From the NCBI RefSeq assembly GCF_009877425.1, contig NZ_WXEY01000012.1, positions 1 through 64,000 on the forward strand: a DNA stretch of 64,000 bases, written 5' to 3'. Every line of letters starts with the position of its first letter. The stretch's first letter is position 1. The notes under the pieces were generated by a model. It was not told where the DNA came from. It made no database searches and was given only the letters and a program-made list of their open reading frames with translations. The translations under genes were made by a program, and so were the position numbers. Below, one piece after another: positions 37,333 through 45,293 of this stretch. The DNA is from Heliomicrobium undosum (lineage in GTDB: Bacteria > Bacillota > Desulfitobacteriia > Heliobacteriales > Heliobacteriaceae).

Positions 37333-38442
37333 ATGTATTCGGCTCGAACGGGAAAAGTCTCAGAACAATATGCCATCGGTGATATACTGGCCGCCGACGT
37401 ATTCACGGTAGACGGCAGGCTGTTGATCCCCAAGGGGACGGTGCTCACCGATGTCATCTACCGTCAAATCCTCAAGTGGGAAGAGATCGGCATCCTCACC
37501 GGCCAGAAGCCCAAGACCGTCAACGGTATAGAGATGCAGTACGAATCGCTGAAGAAAGTGGGACAGGAACAAGTCCTCTTTCAGCAGTCCATCGAGACGG
37601 TGCGCGATGTCTTTCTCGACATGCGCGAGGGGCATGGGTTCAACGAAGGCGCCATCCGCAGCACCACGTCGGACATCGTTTCCGCCATCGCCCGCGATGA
37701 AAAGATCGGGCTGCGCCTATCGCGGCTGTGGGAATCAGACGATTACACCCTCCATCACTCCGTCGATGTGTGTCTGCTGAGCACGATGATCGGTATGAGC
37801 CTGGGCCTCTCAAAAGCCGAGTTGGAGAGCCTGGCCGTCGGCGCCATCCTCCATGACATCGGCAAGATCTATATCCCCGACGCGATCTTGAACAAGCAGG
37901 GCAAGTTGACCGACGAAGAATTCGCCCTGATCCGGACCCATCCCGAGGCGGGGATGAAGGTCTTCCAGGAGAGCGGCGTCCGACTGCCGGAAGAGCAGAT
38001 GGCCTGCATCCTCCAGCACCAGGAGTGGTGCAACGGAAAAGGCTATCCCAACGGCCTGCGCTATGCCCAGATCCACCTCTTCGCCCGCATCGTCGCCGTG
38101 GCCGACGTCTACTCGGCCTTGACGACAAACCGGTCCTACCGGGGGCGGCTCGATCACATCAACGCCGTCAGCATCATGAGTTCTCACGCCCGGGACCATC
38201 TCGACAAGCACATCGTCTTTGTTTTCGTCGACCGGCTGCGCGACCTGATGCTGAACACGCGGGTGCGCCTCTCTACCGGCGAGGAGGGCTATGTGGTCCA
38301 GTTCTACGAAGAATCTCCCCTCCAGCCGACGGTGCTGGTGACGGAGACGGCCGACGGGCGCAAACTGGTCAGCCCCTACCTGATTCATCTGAAGGAAAAA
38401 ACTGACGTTTATATTCAGCAAGTTTTATTCGGCAAAATCTAA
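37333..38442 (+). CDS. HD-GYP domain protein, probable c-di-GMP phosphodiesterase
   Basis: 369 residues. The N-terminal region (about 1-120) is of unknown type, beginning with a DILAADVFTVDGRLLIPKGT lead common in this family. The HD-GYP domain spans about 130-300 with HHSVDVCLL, LHDIGKIYIPD and HPEAGMKVF. The second metal motif reads HQEWCNGKGYP where the family usually has HHExxDGxGYP, so metal binding may be altered. A short PilZ-like tail is possible. Together with the cyclase at 45294 it suggests c-di-GMP turnover. Confidence 0.85.
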   Translation: MYSARTGKVSEQYAIGDILAADVFTVDGRLLIPKGTVLTDVIYRQILKWEEIGILTGQKPKTVNGIEMQYESLKKVGQEQVLFQQSIETVRDVFLDMREGHGFNEGAIRSTTSDIVSAIARDEKIGLRLSRLWESDDYTLHHSVDVCLLSTMIGMSLGLSKAELESLAVGAILHDIGKIYIPDAILNKQGKLTDEEFALIRTHPEAGMKVFQESGVRLPEEQMACILQHQEWCNGKGYPNGLRYAQIHLFARIVAVADVYSALTTNRSYRGRLDHINAVSIMSSHARDHLDKHIVFVFVDRLRDLMLNTRVRLSTGEEGYVVQFYEESPLQPTVLVTETADGRKLVSPYLIHLKEKTDVYIQQVLFGKI

Positions 38443-38500
38443 AAGATAATGTTATAATTAGAGCATATGTGGATTTTTTCGCAACGGGGAGGCGATTGGA

Positions 38501-39235
38501 CTGATACGCTTTGAAAAGGTGAACAAGTGGTTCGGGAAGCTGCACGTGCTTCGCGATATCGATTTACATATCCGCGAAGGGGAAGTTGTCGTCGTCATCG
38601 GTCCCAGCGGCTCCGGCAAAAGCACATTGCTCCGCTGTATCAACAAGCTGGAGACAGTCACCGAAGGGCGCTTGACGGTGGACGGTTTTCGCATCGACGA
38701 TCCCAAGACCAACATCAATCTCCTGCGCCAGGAGATCGGTATGGTCTTCCAGCACTTCAACCTCTACCCCCACAAGACGGTCCTGGAAAACATCACCCTG
38801 GCCCCGATCAAGGTGCGCAAGGTCGCCAAAGAGGAAGCCGAGAAGACGGCCATGTTCTACCTGAATAAGGTGGGTATCCCGGAAAAGGCGCAGGCCTTCC
38901 CCTCTCAACTCTCCGGCGGCCAGCAGCAGCGGGTGGCCATCGCCCGGGGTCTGGCCATGAAACCGAAGATCATGCTTTTTGACGAGCCCACCTCGGCCCT
39001 TGACCCGGAGATGATCAACGAGGTCCTGGATGTCATGAAGACCCTGGCCAAGGAAGGCATGACCATGGTCGTCGTCACACACGAGATGGGCTTCGCCCGC
39101 GAGGTGGCCGACCGCGTCATCTTCATGGACAACGGCTCCATCGTCGAAGAGGGGACGCCGGAACACTTCTTCATCAACCCCCGGGAAGACCGGACCAAGT
39201 TGTTCCTGAGCAAGATCCTCACATCGGCTCGCTAG
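38501..39235 (+). CDS. glnQ: Polar amino-acid ABC transporter ATP-binding protein
   Basis: 244 residues: Walker [10 protein letters not shown], signature [10 protein letters not shown], Walker [14 protein letters not shown]. Closest to GlnQ-type ATPases of polar amino-acid uptake. The family N-terminus ([13 protein letters not shown]) requires a start at CTG 38501, eight bases after GGGGAGG; the GTG at 38519 would remove six conserved residues. A TATAAT-like box lies at 38453-38458. First gene of a four-gene importer. Confidence 0.92.
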   Translation: MIRFEKVNKWFGKLHVLRDIDLHIREGEVVVVIGPSGSGKSTLLRCINKLETVTEGRLTVDGFRIDDPKTNINLLRQEIGMVFQHFNLYPHKTVLENITLAPIKVRKVAKEEAEKTAMFYLNKVGIPEKAQAFPSQLSGGQQQRVAIARGLAMKPKIMLFDEPTSALDPEMINEVLDVMKTLAKEGMTMVVVTHEMGFAREVADRVIFMDNGSIVEEGTPEHFFINPREDRTKLFLSKILTSAR

Positions 39236-39370
39236 CTCTTGCACTCTCTTGTCCCTTTTTGTTCTCTTCCGCTCTTTTCCGCTCTTCTCGTATATCCACC
39301 GATCTCGCTGATTTCGGCGGGCCCCACAGGGCAGCCGGAAGCATAAAAAAATATTAAAAGGAGGATGTCC

Positions 39371-40219
39371 ATGTTCAAGAAGTGGACCAAAGGAATCGCC
39401 CTTTGCTGCACAGCGGCACTCCTGGGCACGTTGGCGGTTGGCTGCGGCGGCGGCGCTCCGGCCGGCGGCGAGAAGAAACCCGCCGAGTCCCAGACCCAAG
39501 CCTCCGGTGACTACATCCAGACCATCAAGAACCGCGGTTACCTGATCGCCGGCGTCAAAAACGACGTGCCCCTCTTCGGACAGTTGAAATCCGGCGCGGA
39601 CAAGCCCGAGGGCTTTGAAGTCGACATCATGAAGGAACTGGCCAAGAAGCTCTTCGGTGACGAGAGCAAGGTCAAGCTGGAGAAGGTGGAGTCCCAGACC
39701 CGCATCCCCATGCTGCAAAACGGCCAGATCGACATCGTCGCCGGCACGACGACGATCACGGAAGACCGGAAAAAGCAGGTCGATTTCTCTGATGTCTACT
39801 TCATGGCCGGCCAGTCGCTGCTCGTGAAAAAGGGCAGCCCCATCAAGAGCGTGACCGACCTGAAAGACAAGTCCGTCTCGACCGTTCGCGGCTCCACCAG
39901 CGCCAAGAACATACGGGAAAAAGCGCCGAACGCCAAAGTGGATGAGTACGCCACCTACACGGAAGCCTTCCAGGCCTTGAAACTGGGACGTTCCGATGCC
40001 ATGACGACGGACAACTCCATCCTGATGGGCTTTGTGACGGATGATCCCAACTTTGAACTGGTCGGCGGCCTCTTCACCGAAGAGCCCTACGGCTTCGGCT
40101 TCCAGAAGGGCCATCCCGAGTGGGTCAAGTATGTCAACGACTTCATCAAAGAGATGAAAGCGAACGGCAAGTACGACGAGCTCTATAAGAAGTGGTTCAA
40201 ACAGGATCCGCCCAAGTAA
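39371..40219 (+). CDS. Polar amino-acid-binding lipoprotein
   Basis: 282 residues. Lipobox LAVGC, Gly/Ala/Pro linker, then a periplasmic-binding-protein-II fold (SBP_bac_3) with GYLIAGVKNDVPLFG, GFEVDIMKELAKK and VSTVRGSTSAKN. ATG at 39371 chosen over one at 39365 because the latter abuts AAGGAGG. Supplies substrate to the permeases downstream. Confidence 0.93.
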   Translation: MFKKWTKGIALCCTAALLGTLAVGCGGGAPAGGEKKPAESQTQASGDYIQTIKNRGYLIAGVKNDVPLFGQLKSGADKPEGFEVDIMKELAKKLFGDESKVKLEKVESQTRIPMLQNGQIDIVAGTTTITEDRKKQVDFSDVYFMAGQSLLVKKGSPIKSVTDLKDKSVSTVRGSTSAKNIREKAPNAKVDEYATYTEAFQALKLGRSDAMTTDNSILMGFVTDDPNFELVGGLFTEEPYGFGFQKGHPEWVKYVNDFIKEMKANGKYDELYKKWFKQDPPK

Positions 40220-40288
40220 GGAGTCTGAGCTTGCGGGGAGTGGAGCGCGCTTCACTCCCCCTTTGTTGTGAAAGGAGGGTACGCCTGC

Positions 40289-40942
40289 ATGGAGCAGTGG
40301 AATGACGTGTTATCTTATGGGCCACAGTTTTTCTCCGGTCTGAAGGTGACCATCGAAGTGACCCTCTATTCCTTGCTGCTGTCCATGGTTATCGGCGTCG
40401 CCATCGCCATCCTGCGCGTTTCCGGCTCCAAAGTCCTCAACGCCTTCGGCGTCGCCTACGTGGAGTTTTTTCAAAACACCCCGTTGATCATCCAGGTCTT
40501 CTTCATCTATTTCGGGACGCCGGCGCTGGGCATCAAGCTGTCGGGTTTCGCCTGCGGCACCATCGGACTGGCCATGTATACAGGCGCCTACATCGGCGAG
40601 GTCTTCCGGGCCGGCATCCAGGCGGTGCCGAAGGGGCAGATGGAGGCGGCCCGTTCTTCCGGGATGAGCTACTTGCAGGCCATGGGTTATGTCGTCCTGC
40701 CCCAGGCGGTGAAGATCGTGCTCCCGCCCTTGACGAACCAGGTCGTCAACATGGTGAAAAACTCGGCCATCTTGAGCACCATCGTTGTGGCCGACCTGAT
40801 GTATGAGACCTACCGCATCGCCAGCGAGACCTTCATCATCTTTGAGGTCTTCATCTTCGCGGCGCTGCTTTACCTGGTCATCACGGTGCCGCTCAGCACG
40901 GTCGCCAATCTGCTCGAACAGCGGTTGCGCCGCAGTTCCTAG
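40289..40942 (+). CDS. Polar amino-acid ABC permease, subunit 1
   Basis: 217 residues, HisM/GlnP-type with about five helices and coupling motif MEAARSSGMSYLQAMGYVVLPQA. ATG at 40289 has AAAGGAGGG nine bases upstream. Forms a probable heterodimer with the next gene, 15 nt downstream. Confidence 0.93.
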   Translation: MEQWNDVLSYGPQFFSGLKVTIEVTLYSLLLSMVIGVAIAILRVSGSKVLNAFGVAYVEFFQNTPLIIQVFFIYFGTPALGIKLSGFACGTIGLAMYTGAYIGEVFRAGIQAVPKGQMEAARSSGMSYLQAMGYVVLPQAVKIVLPPLTNQVVNMVKNSAILSTIVVADLMYETYRIASETFIIFEVFIFAALLYLVITVPLSTVANLLEQRLRRSS

Positions 40943-40957
40943 GGAGGAGGGGGAGCT

Positions 40958-41620
40958 TTGGACTGGTCGAAATGGACCGTACTCTTTGAACCGAAAAATG
41001 TCAAGTTTTTATTGCAAGGCTTGCAGTGGACCATTGAACTGGCCCTGATCAGCATCGCCCTCAGCCTCTTATTCGGGATCGTCATCTGCGCGCTGCGCAT
41101 CTCCCAGTATCCCTTTTTGCGCTACCCCGCCTTCTTGTATGTGGAGTCCCTGCGCAACCTGCCCCTGATTCTGCTGATCTTCTTTACCTATTTTGCCTTG
41201 CCAAAAATCGGCCTGGGCCTGCCTAAGTTCTGGGCGGCTGTCGTGGCCTTCACCATCTTTACGTCGGCACTGGTCGCCGAGATCATCCGCGGCGGCATCC
41301 AGTCGGTGCCCAAGGGGCAGTGGGAAGCGGCCCGCGCCCAGGGGTTCACCTATCTGGAGACGATGGTCTACATCATCCTGCCCCAGGCGCTTCGCAAGAT
41401 GATCCCGCCCTTGATCAGCCAGTTCATCACCCTGACGAAGGATACCTCCTACGCCTCGATCATCGGGCTGACGGAGCTGACGGAGCACGGCAAGCTGATC
41501 TTCATCGAGCACAACAACCCCGTTCAGGTCTTCTTCTTTGTCGCCTGCATCTACTTCGTTGTCAACTTCACTCTGTCCCGCTTCGGCGTGTACATGGAAA
41601 AACGGATGGCGATGGGTTGA
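40958..41620 (+). CDS. Polar amino-acid ABC permease, subunit 2
   Basis: 220 residues, same family as the preceding gene, coupling motif WEAARAQGFTYLETMVYIILPQA. TTG start preceded by GGAGGGGGAG. Last gene of the importer; a terminator follows 30 nt later. Confidence 0.93.
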   Translation: MDWSKWTVLFEPKNVKFLLQGLQWTIELALISIALSLLFGIVICALRISQYPFLRYPAFLYVESLRNLPLILLIFFTYFALPKIGLGLPKFWAAVVAFTIFTSALVAEIIRGGIQSVPKGQWEAARAQGFTYLETMVYIILPQALRKMIPPLISQFITLTKDTSYASIIGLTELTEHGKLIFIEHNNPVQVFFFVACIYFVVNFTLSRFGVYMEKRMAMG

Positions 41621-41650
41621 AAGGCGGCAACCGATGAATACAGAGTAACA

Positions 41651-41692
41651 GGCTCTCTGTCCAGCAGGTGGACAGGGGGCCTTTCTGTTTCC
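41651..41692 (+). terminator. Terminator of the amino-acid importer operon
   Basis: GGCTCTCTGTCC pairs over 12 positions (including G-T pairs) with GGACAGGGGGCC, followed by TTTCTGTTT. Confidence 0.85.
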
Positions 41693-41898
41693 CCGCTATG
41701 GGGCGCAGCTTTTTTCTGCCCTGACGTTTTTCCCCTGTAAATCGGATTGTTCCGTCTGATACAATGGAAGGGAATTAAGATGGGTGGCAGGGTTGACAGA
41801 AGCGATGGTCAACCGAAGAGCGATAGGCGACGGAAGTCTTGAATGACATGACATAACAAGAATCACGATGGCGCTGATTGCCGAAAAGGAGGATGTCC

Positions 41899-42951
41899 AT
41901 GGACTGGCTGACCTTGATTCCCGGTCCGGTTTTTCTGATCCTCTACCCCTGCTTGGCGGGCATCATGATCGTTGTCGTCATGCTGTCTATCCGGACCGGG
42001 AGCGCTGTCCGAAAACCGCTGTCTCCGGAGGCGGAGTTGGACCCTGTTCACATGGCCTACCTGCGCGGCGGTTGGCAGGCCGTCGTGGAAGCCGTCGTTT
42101 TTGATCTGCACAACCGGGGGCGTGTCGCCTTCTCACCCGATGGTCGCCAGCAGCGGCTCGTGGATCAGACGCCAGGAGCGGCGGCAACCCCACTGGAGCG
42201 AGAGGTGCTCGATGGGTTCACACGTCACGGGACGCCACGGGAGCTATACCGGAACGATTCCTTCCGCTCTCGAATAGAACGGTTGCTGGCGCCGGTCCGA
42301 GCAGACTTGGAGAAGGCGGGCTTGCTGCGCAGCGCCGAGGAACGGGGACGGGCGGTAAAAATCGCCCTGTTGACCATGGCGGTGATCGCCCTTATCGGGG
42401 CGGTCAAACTGGCTTCTGGAATCAATGTCCATAAGCCTGTAGCGCTGTTGGCTATCGAGATGTTCATCTTGCCGGCGGTGGCATGGCTGGCCTTACAGCC
42501 CTCTCGACGATTAACCGGACTTGGCGAAGCGCATCTGAACGATGCCAACCGGCGCTTTGCCTGGGTGCGCCGTGAGTTCAGGCAGGAAAGCAATCCGCTC
42601 GATATGAACCCGGCCCTCTATGTGGCCCTCTTCGGCGCCGGCTTCGTCACGGCCGGCATGGGCTATGACCCCTATTATGAGTTGTTTGCTCGTTACGGCG
42701 GCAGGAACGTTTCGCCCGGCGACGGTTCCGCCGGCGGTTTCGGGGGCGGATGCGGCGGCAGCGACGATGGAAGCGGCGGCGGCTGTGGCGGCGGCAGGGG
42801 GTTCTTTGACTGGGGAAATCGATTTGGCGGTGATATCAATATGGGTGGAGGCGCCGGAGACGATGGAAATTCCGGCGGCGGTTGCGGAGGCGGCAGTGAC
42901 TCCGGCGGCGGTTGCGGAGGAGGCGGCTGCGGCGGTGGTTGCGGCGGGTGA
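41899..42951 (+). CDS. TIGR04222-like membrane protein with Gly/Cys-rich tail
   Basis: 350 residues. N-terminal helix (about 9-30), a cytoplasmic winged-helix-like region (ELDPVHMAYLRGGWQAVVEAVVFDLHNRG), two adjacent helices (about 153-195), then a C-terminal tail of about 75 residues that is almost pure Gly with six Cys in GGGCGG blocks plus Asp/Ser. This is the architecture of TIGR04222-type proteins. ATG at 41899 follows AAAAGGAGG. It is followed 8 nt later by a radical SAM/SPASM gene, so the tail is a plausible substrate for peptide modification or metal loading (inference). Confidence 0.8.
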   Translation: MDWLTLIPGPVFLILYPCLAGIMIVVVMLSIRTGSAVRKPLSPEAELDPVHMAYLRGGWQAVVEAVVFDLHNRGRVAFSPDGRQQRLVDQTPGAAATPLEREVLDGFTRHGTPRELYRNDSFRSRIERLLAPVRADLEKAGLLRSAEERGRAVKIALLTMAVIALIGAVKLASGINVHKPVALLAIEMFILPAVAWLALQPSRRLTGLGEAHLNDANRRFAWVRREFRQESNPLDMNPALYVALFGAGFVTAGMGYDPYYELFARYGGRNVSPGDGSAGGFGGGCGGSDDGSGGGCGGGRGFFDWGNRFGGDINMGGGAGDDGNSGGGCGGGSDSGGGCGGGGCGGGCGG

Positions 42952-42959
42952 CCGGGACG

Positions 42960-44081
42960 ATGCTGCTGCAGTGGCACATCACTGAGCGGTGCAACTGGCG
43001 CTGCGCCCATTGCTATCAGGAGGACAACGCGCCCGCCGGCGCGGACACCGATGCCAACGCCAACGCCAACACCAACACCTACACCTACACCAACGCCAAC
43101 GCTAACGCCGGGACCGGTGATGACGAAGACCAAGGCAAAGGCGAGTTGGCCCCCGAAGCATGGCCTGGCGTCATCGAACAGTTCAAGGCGCTGCTGGCGG
43201 AACTGTCGCGCCGGCAGGGGCGGCAAGCGCGCGGTCAGGTCACCGTCACCGGCGGCGAGCCCTTCATCCACCCTGCCTTTATGGACCTGCTCGCTTTGCT
43301 GGCTGCTGAAAAGGCGCATTTCCGCTTTGCCATCCTAACGAACGGCAGCCGCATCGACAACGCCGTCGCCAGGGAACTGCGCCGGTTGGAACCTCTATTC
43401 GTGCAGGTCAGCATCGAAGGGAGCCGCGAACGGCACGAAGCCATCCGGGGATCGGGGACCTATGACCAGGCGGTGGCGGCGCTGGAATCGCTCGTCCGCC
43501 AGGGGGTGCCCGCCTTCATCTCCTTTACGGCCCACCGGGAGAACTACCGGGACTTTCCCGAGGTGGCCCGTCTGGGCCGCCGGTTGAAGGTGGACAAGGT
43601 CTGGGCTGACCGGCTGATCCCTTTTGGCCGCGGCGAAGGCCTGGCAGGCGCGTCGCTGACACCGGAAGAGACGCGCGATTTTTTGGAAATCATGTCCGGC
43701 GCCCGCCGCGAGGCGGAACGGTCCTGGTTTCAGCGGAAGCGGACCGTCATCGCCCTGGATCGGGCCTTGCAGTTTTTGAGCGACGGCGGGAAACCCTATC
43801 GCTGCACGGCGGGGAGGAGCCTGCTCTGCCTCCTGCCAAAGGGCGATGTGGCGCCCTGCCGCCGCCTGCCGCTGATCGCCGGCAACATCCGGCAAGCGAC
43901 GTTGTCGGACATCTACTTCGGTGCGCCCTTGCTGGCCCCACTGCGCGATCGGGCCAACGACCCGGCATCCTGTGCGGGTTGCCTCTACCGGCGCGCCTGC
44001 GGCGGCGGTTTGCGCTGCCTGGCCTATGCGGCGACGGGCAATCCCTTTCAGCGCGATCCGGGGTGCTGGATGGGATGTTGA
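42960..44081 (+). CDS. Radical SAM/SPASM protein, probable peptide-modifying enzyme
   Basis: 373 residues. The [4Fe-4S] motif CNWRCAHC (Cys11/15/18) lies almost at the N-terminus, followed by VTGGEPF and the usual half-barrel strands (ILTNGSRID, VQVSIEGS). The C-terminal SPASM-like region has clustered cysteines (YRCTAGRSLLCLL, APCRRL, SCAGCLYRRACGGGLRC, DPGC) for auxiliary clusters. Unusual insert: residues about 31-50 are a repetitive Asn-Ala/Thr-Tyr tract from a hexanucleotide repeat. ATG at 42960 is eight bases past GGTGA; a GTG at 42948 overlapping the previous stop is an alternative. Coupled to the Gly/Cys-tailed protein upstream. Confidence 0.87.
   Translation: MLLQWHITERCNWRCAHCYQEDNAPAGADTDANANANTNTYTYTNANANAGTGDDEDQGKGELAPEAWPGVIEQFKALLAELSRRQGRQARGQVTVTGGEPFIHPAFMDLLALLAAEKAHFRFAILTNGSRIDNAVARELRRLEPLFVQVSIEGSRERHEAIRGSGTYDQAVAALESLVRQGVPAFISFTAHRENYRDFPEVARLGRRLKVDKVWADRLIPFGRGEGLAGASLTPEETRDFLEIMSGARREAERSWFQRKRTVIALDRALQFLSDGGKPYRCTAGRSLLCLLPKGDVAPCRRLPLIAGNIRQATLSDIYFGAPLLAPLRDRANDPASCAGCLYRRACGGGLRCLAYAATGNPFQRDPGCWMGC
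43049..43109 (+). repeat. Hexanucleotide repeat inside the radical SAM gene
   Basis: About ten units of a six-base motif (AACGCC, AACACC, TACACC variants) encode an alternating Asn/Tyr with Ala/Thr tract. Unit length keeps the frame, so copy-number change would alter linker length and not break the protein. Confidence 0.85.
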
Positions 44082-44136
44082 AATGGCGCTTCTGAAAGTA
44101 GATGATTTCATATGAAGTTAGAAGGGATAGAGCGCA

Positions 44137-44940
44137 ATGACATGTGAAGTCGTCATCACCGTGATGAGCGGGAAAGGCGGGACAGGCAAATCGACGGTGA
44201 CGGCCTTCCTGGCCGCCGGCCTGGCGAAGGCCGGTCTGTCGGTTGCTGTCGTCGACGGGGATGTGGCTGGTCCGGCAATCCCGGCGCTCTTCGGGCTGAA
44301 AGAAACCTTGCGCCGTCAAGGAGACCGCTGGATGCCAGCCATAACTCGACGGGGCATCGCGGTCTGGTCGGCGGGACTGCTTCCTGATGAAGGGCGATCC
44401 CTGCTCTCCGGTTCTGGCGCGCGCCGGCGCGACATCCTCGGCGAGTGGATCGGTTCAGCAGCCAAGGGGGGATGGGACGTGGTTCTCATCGACATGCCCT
44501 CGGGACTTGGCGAGGTCCATGAGGCAGTGGTTGACGCCTTTGCCGGCCTTTCCATTCAGCCGGATGGGGATGTCCGGCCCGATGGGGATGTCGAGTCCGG
44601 GCAACGAAAGCCCTTCACCGGCGCGCTGCTGGTCACGTCGCTCCGGGAACTAGACCGGCGCGTGGTGCGGCGGACGGCCGCCTGGTTAAAGGAAAAAGGA
44701 GTCCCCATCGTCGGGGTGGTGGAAAACGGGGGAGAGATCGAATGCCCTCACTGCGAAAACCTGCTCCCCTTGTCTGACGGCGACGAGGCCTGGGCGGGAG
44801 AAGGCGGCGTCATCGCTTGCTTTCCCTGGTCCGCCAAGTTGATCGAATTTGCCCGGGCCGGAAAGCTGGAAGAATACCATCACCCGCTCGTCTTTCAGAT
44901 GGCCATAAACATTTGGGAAAGTTCACACAAAGAGGGTTGA
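44137..44940 (+). CDS. Mrp/MinD-like P-loop ATPase
   Basis: 267 residues. Deviant Walker A SGKGGTGKST at the N-terminus, VVDGDVAGPAIPALFG, LIDMPSGLG and a late CPHC pair (IECPHCENLLPL), the pattern of Mrp/NBP35-family Fe-S scaffold or carrier ATPases. A short variable insert (about 145-165) is Asp/Gly-rich. It lies 55 nt after the radical SAM gene on the same strand and may supply its clusters. ATG follows AGAAGGGATAGAG. Confidence 0.85.
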   Translation: MTCEVVITVMSGKGGTGKSTVTAFLAAGLAKAGLSVAVVDGDVAGPAIPALFGLKETLRRQGDRWMPAITRRGIAVWSAGLLPDEGRSLLSGSGARRRDILGEWIGSAAKGGWDVVLIDMPSGLGEVHEAVVDAFAGLSIQPDGDVRPDGDVESGQRKPFTGALLVTSLRELDRRVVRRTAAWLKEKGVPIVGVVENGGEIECPHCENLLPLSDGDEAWAGEGGVIACFPWSAKLIEFARAGKLEEYHHPLVFQMAINIWESSHKEG

Positions 44941-44965
44941 CAGCGGGTTTTCTTGGGTGTATGAT
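44937..44965 (+). promoter_or_regulatory. Sigma-A promoter of the structured leader RNA
   Basis: TTGACA (44937-44942), 17-nt spacer, TATGAT (44960-44965). The -35 box overlaps the stop codon of the ATPase gene. Confidence 0.8.
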
Positions 44966-44971
44966 ATAACC

Positions 44972-45121
44972 AAGAGGAGCAGCCAAGGCGCTGCAAAGTC
45001 TCTCTCCGCTGAAGGTGAGAGGGGCTGAGGAGGACGGCGGATCGGTTGGCTGGTCCTCACCATAAGGTCGGCCTGCCTGGCCGGCGAGAAGGGGTCTGCG
45101 GATGTGTGCAGACCCCTTCGT
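44972..45121 (+). ncRNA. Unclassified structured leader RNA upstream of the diguanylate cyclase
   Basis: About 150 nt from the promoter at 44937 to a terminator hairpin. Strong complementary segments: GAGGA and AGCCAA (44974-44986) with TTGGCT and TCCTC (45046-45058) make a closing stem; inside it AGTCTCTCTC (44997-45006) pairs with GAGAGGGGCT (45017-45026); GTCGGCC (45068-45074) pairs with GGCCGGC (45079-45085); then a 12-bp terminator. The layout is that of a riboswitch or attenuator, but I do not recognise any known class. The interval 44941-45293 contains no gene. Confidence 0.55.
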
Positions 45122-45130
45122 CATGTTTTC
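45088..45130 (+). terminator. Terminator of the leader RNA
   Basis: GAAGGGGTCTGC pairs perfectly over 12 bp with GCAGACCCCTTC, eight-base loop. The T-run after it is weak (GTCATGTTTTC), so termination may be conditional. Confidence 0.7.
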
Positions 45131-45293
45131 GCAGGCTTTTTCCCCAACGGGGTTTCTCCTTCTGTGTCGACATTCAAGGGCTGTTTCCTCTGTTCAGGTC
45201 TGGTTTTATGACGAAAAGGGAGAAAAACAGCAGGGATTTCAACATATAACGAGAATCTTTCTTATTGTGGACATACGCCAAGAGGTGAACCTC

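Noticed and set aside
37131-37457. 108-residue minus-strand open frame
   Set aside because: It overlaps the HD-GYP gene start, has no ribosome site and has no protein-like features.
38564-40255. 563-residue minus-strand open frame over glnQ and the binding protein
   Set aside because: Antisense shadow of two recognised genes.
42912-42959. Arg-rich N-terminal extension of the radical SAM protein
   Set aside because: It is the out-of-frame reading of the Gly/Cys tail; the enzyme fold begins at the ATG at 42960.
44972-45000. GCAGCCAAGGC resembles part of signal recognition particle RNA
   Set aside because: The required upstream strand with GGTCCGGAAGG is missing and the promoter -10 box lies just before it.
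44972-45121. c-di-GMP (GEMM) riboswitch before the diguanylate cyclase
   Set aside because: The conserved GGCAAACC and the paired GGGTAACC-type segments are absent.
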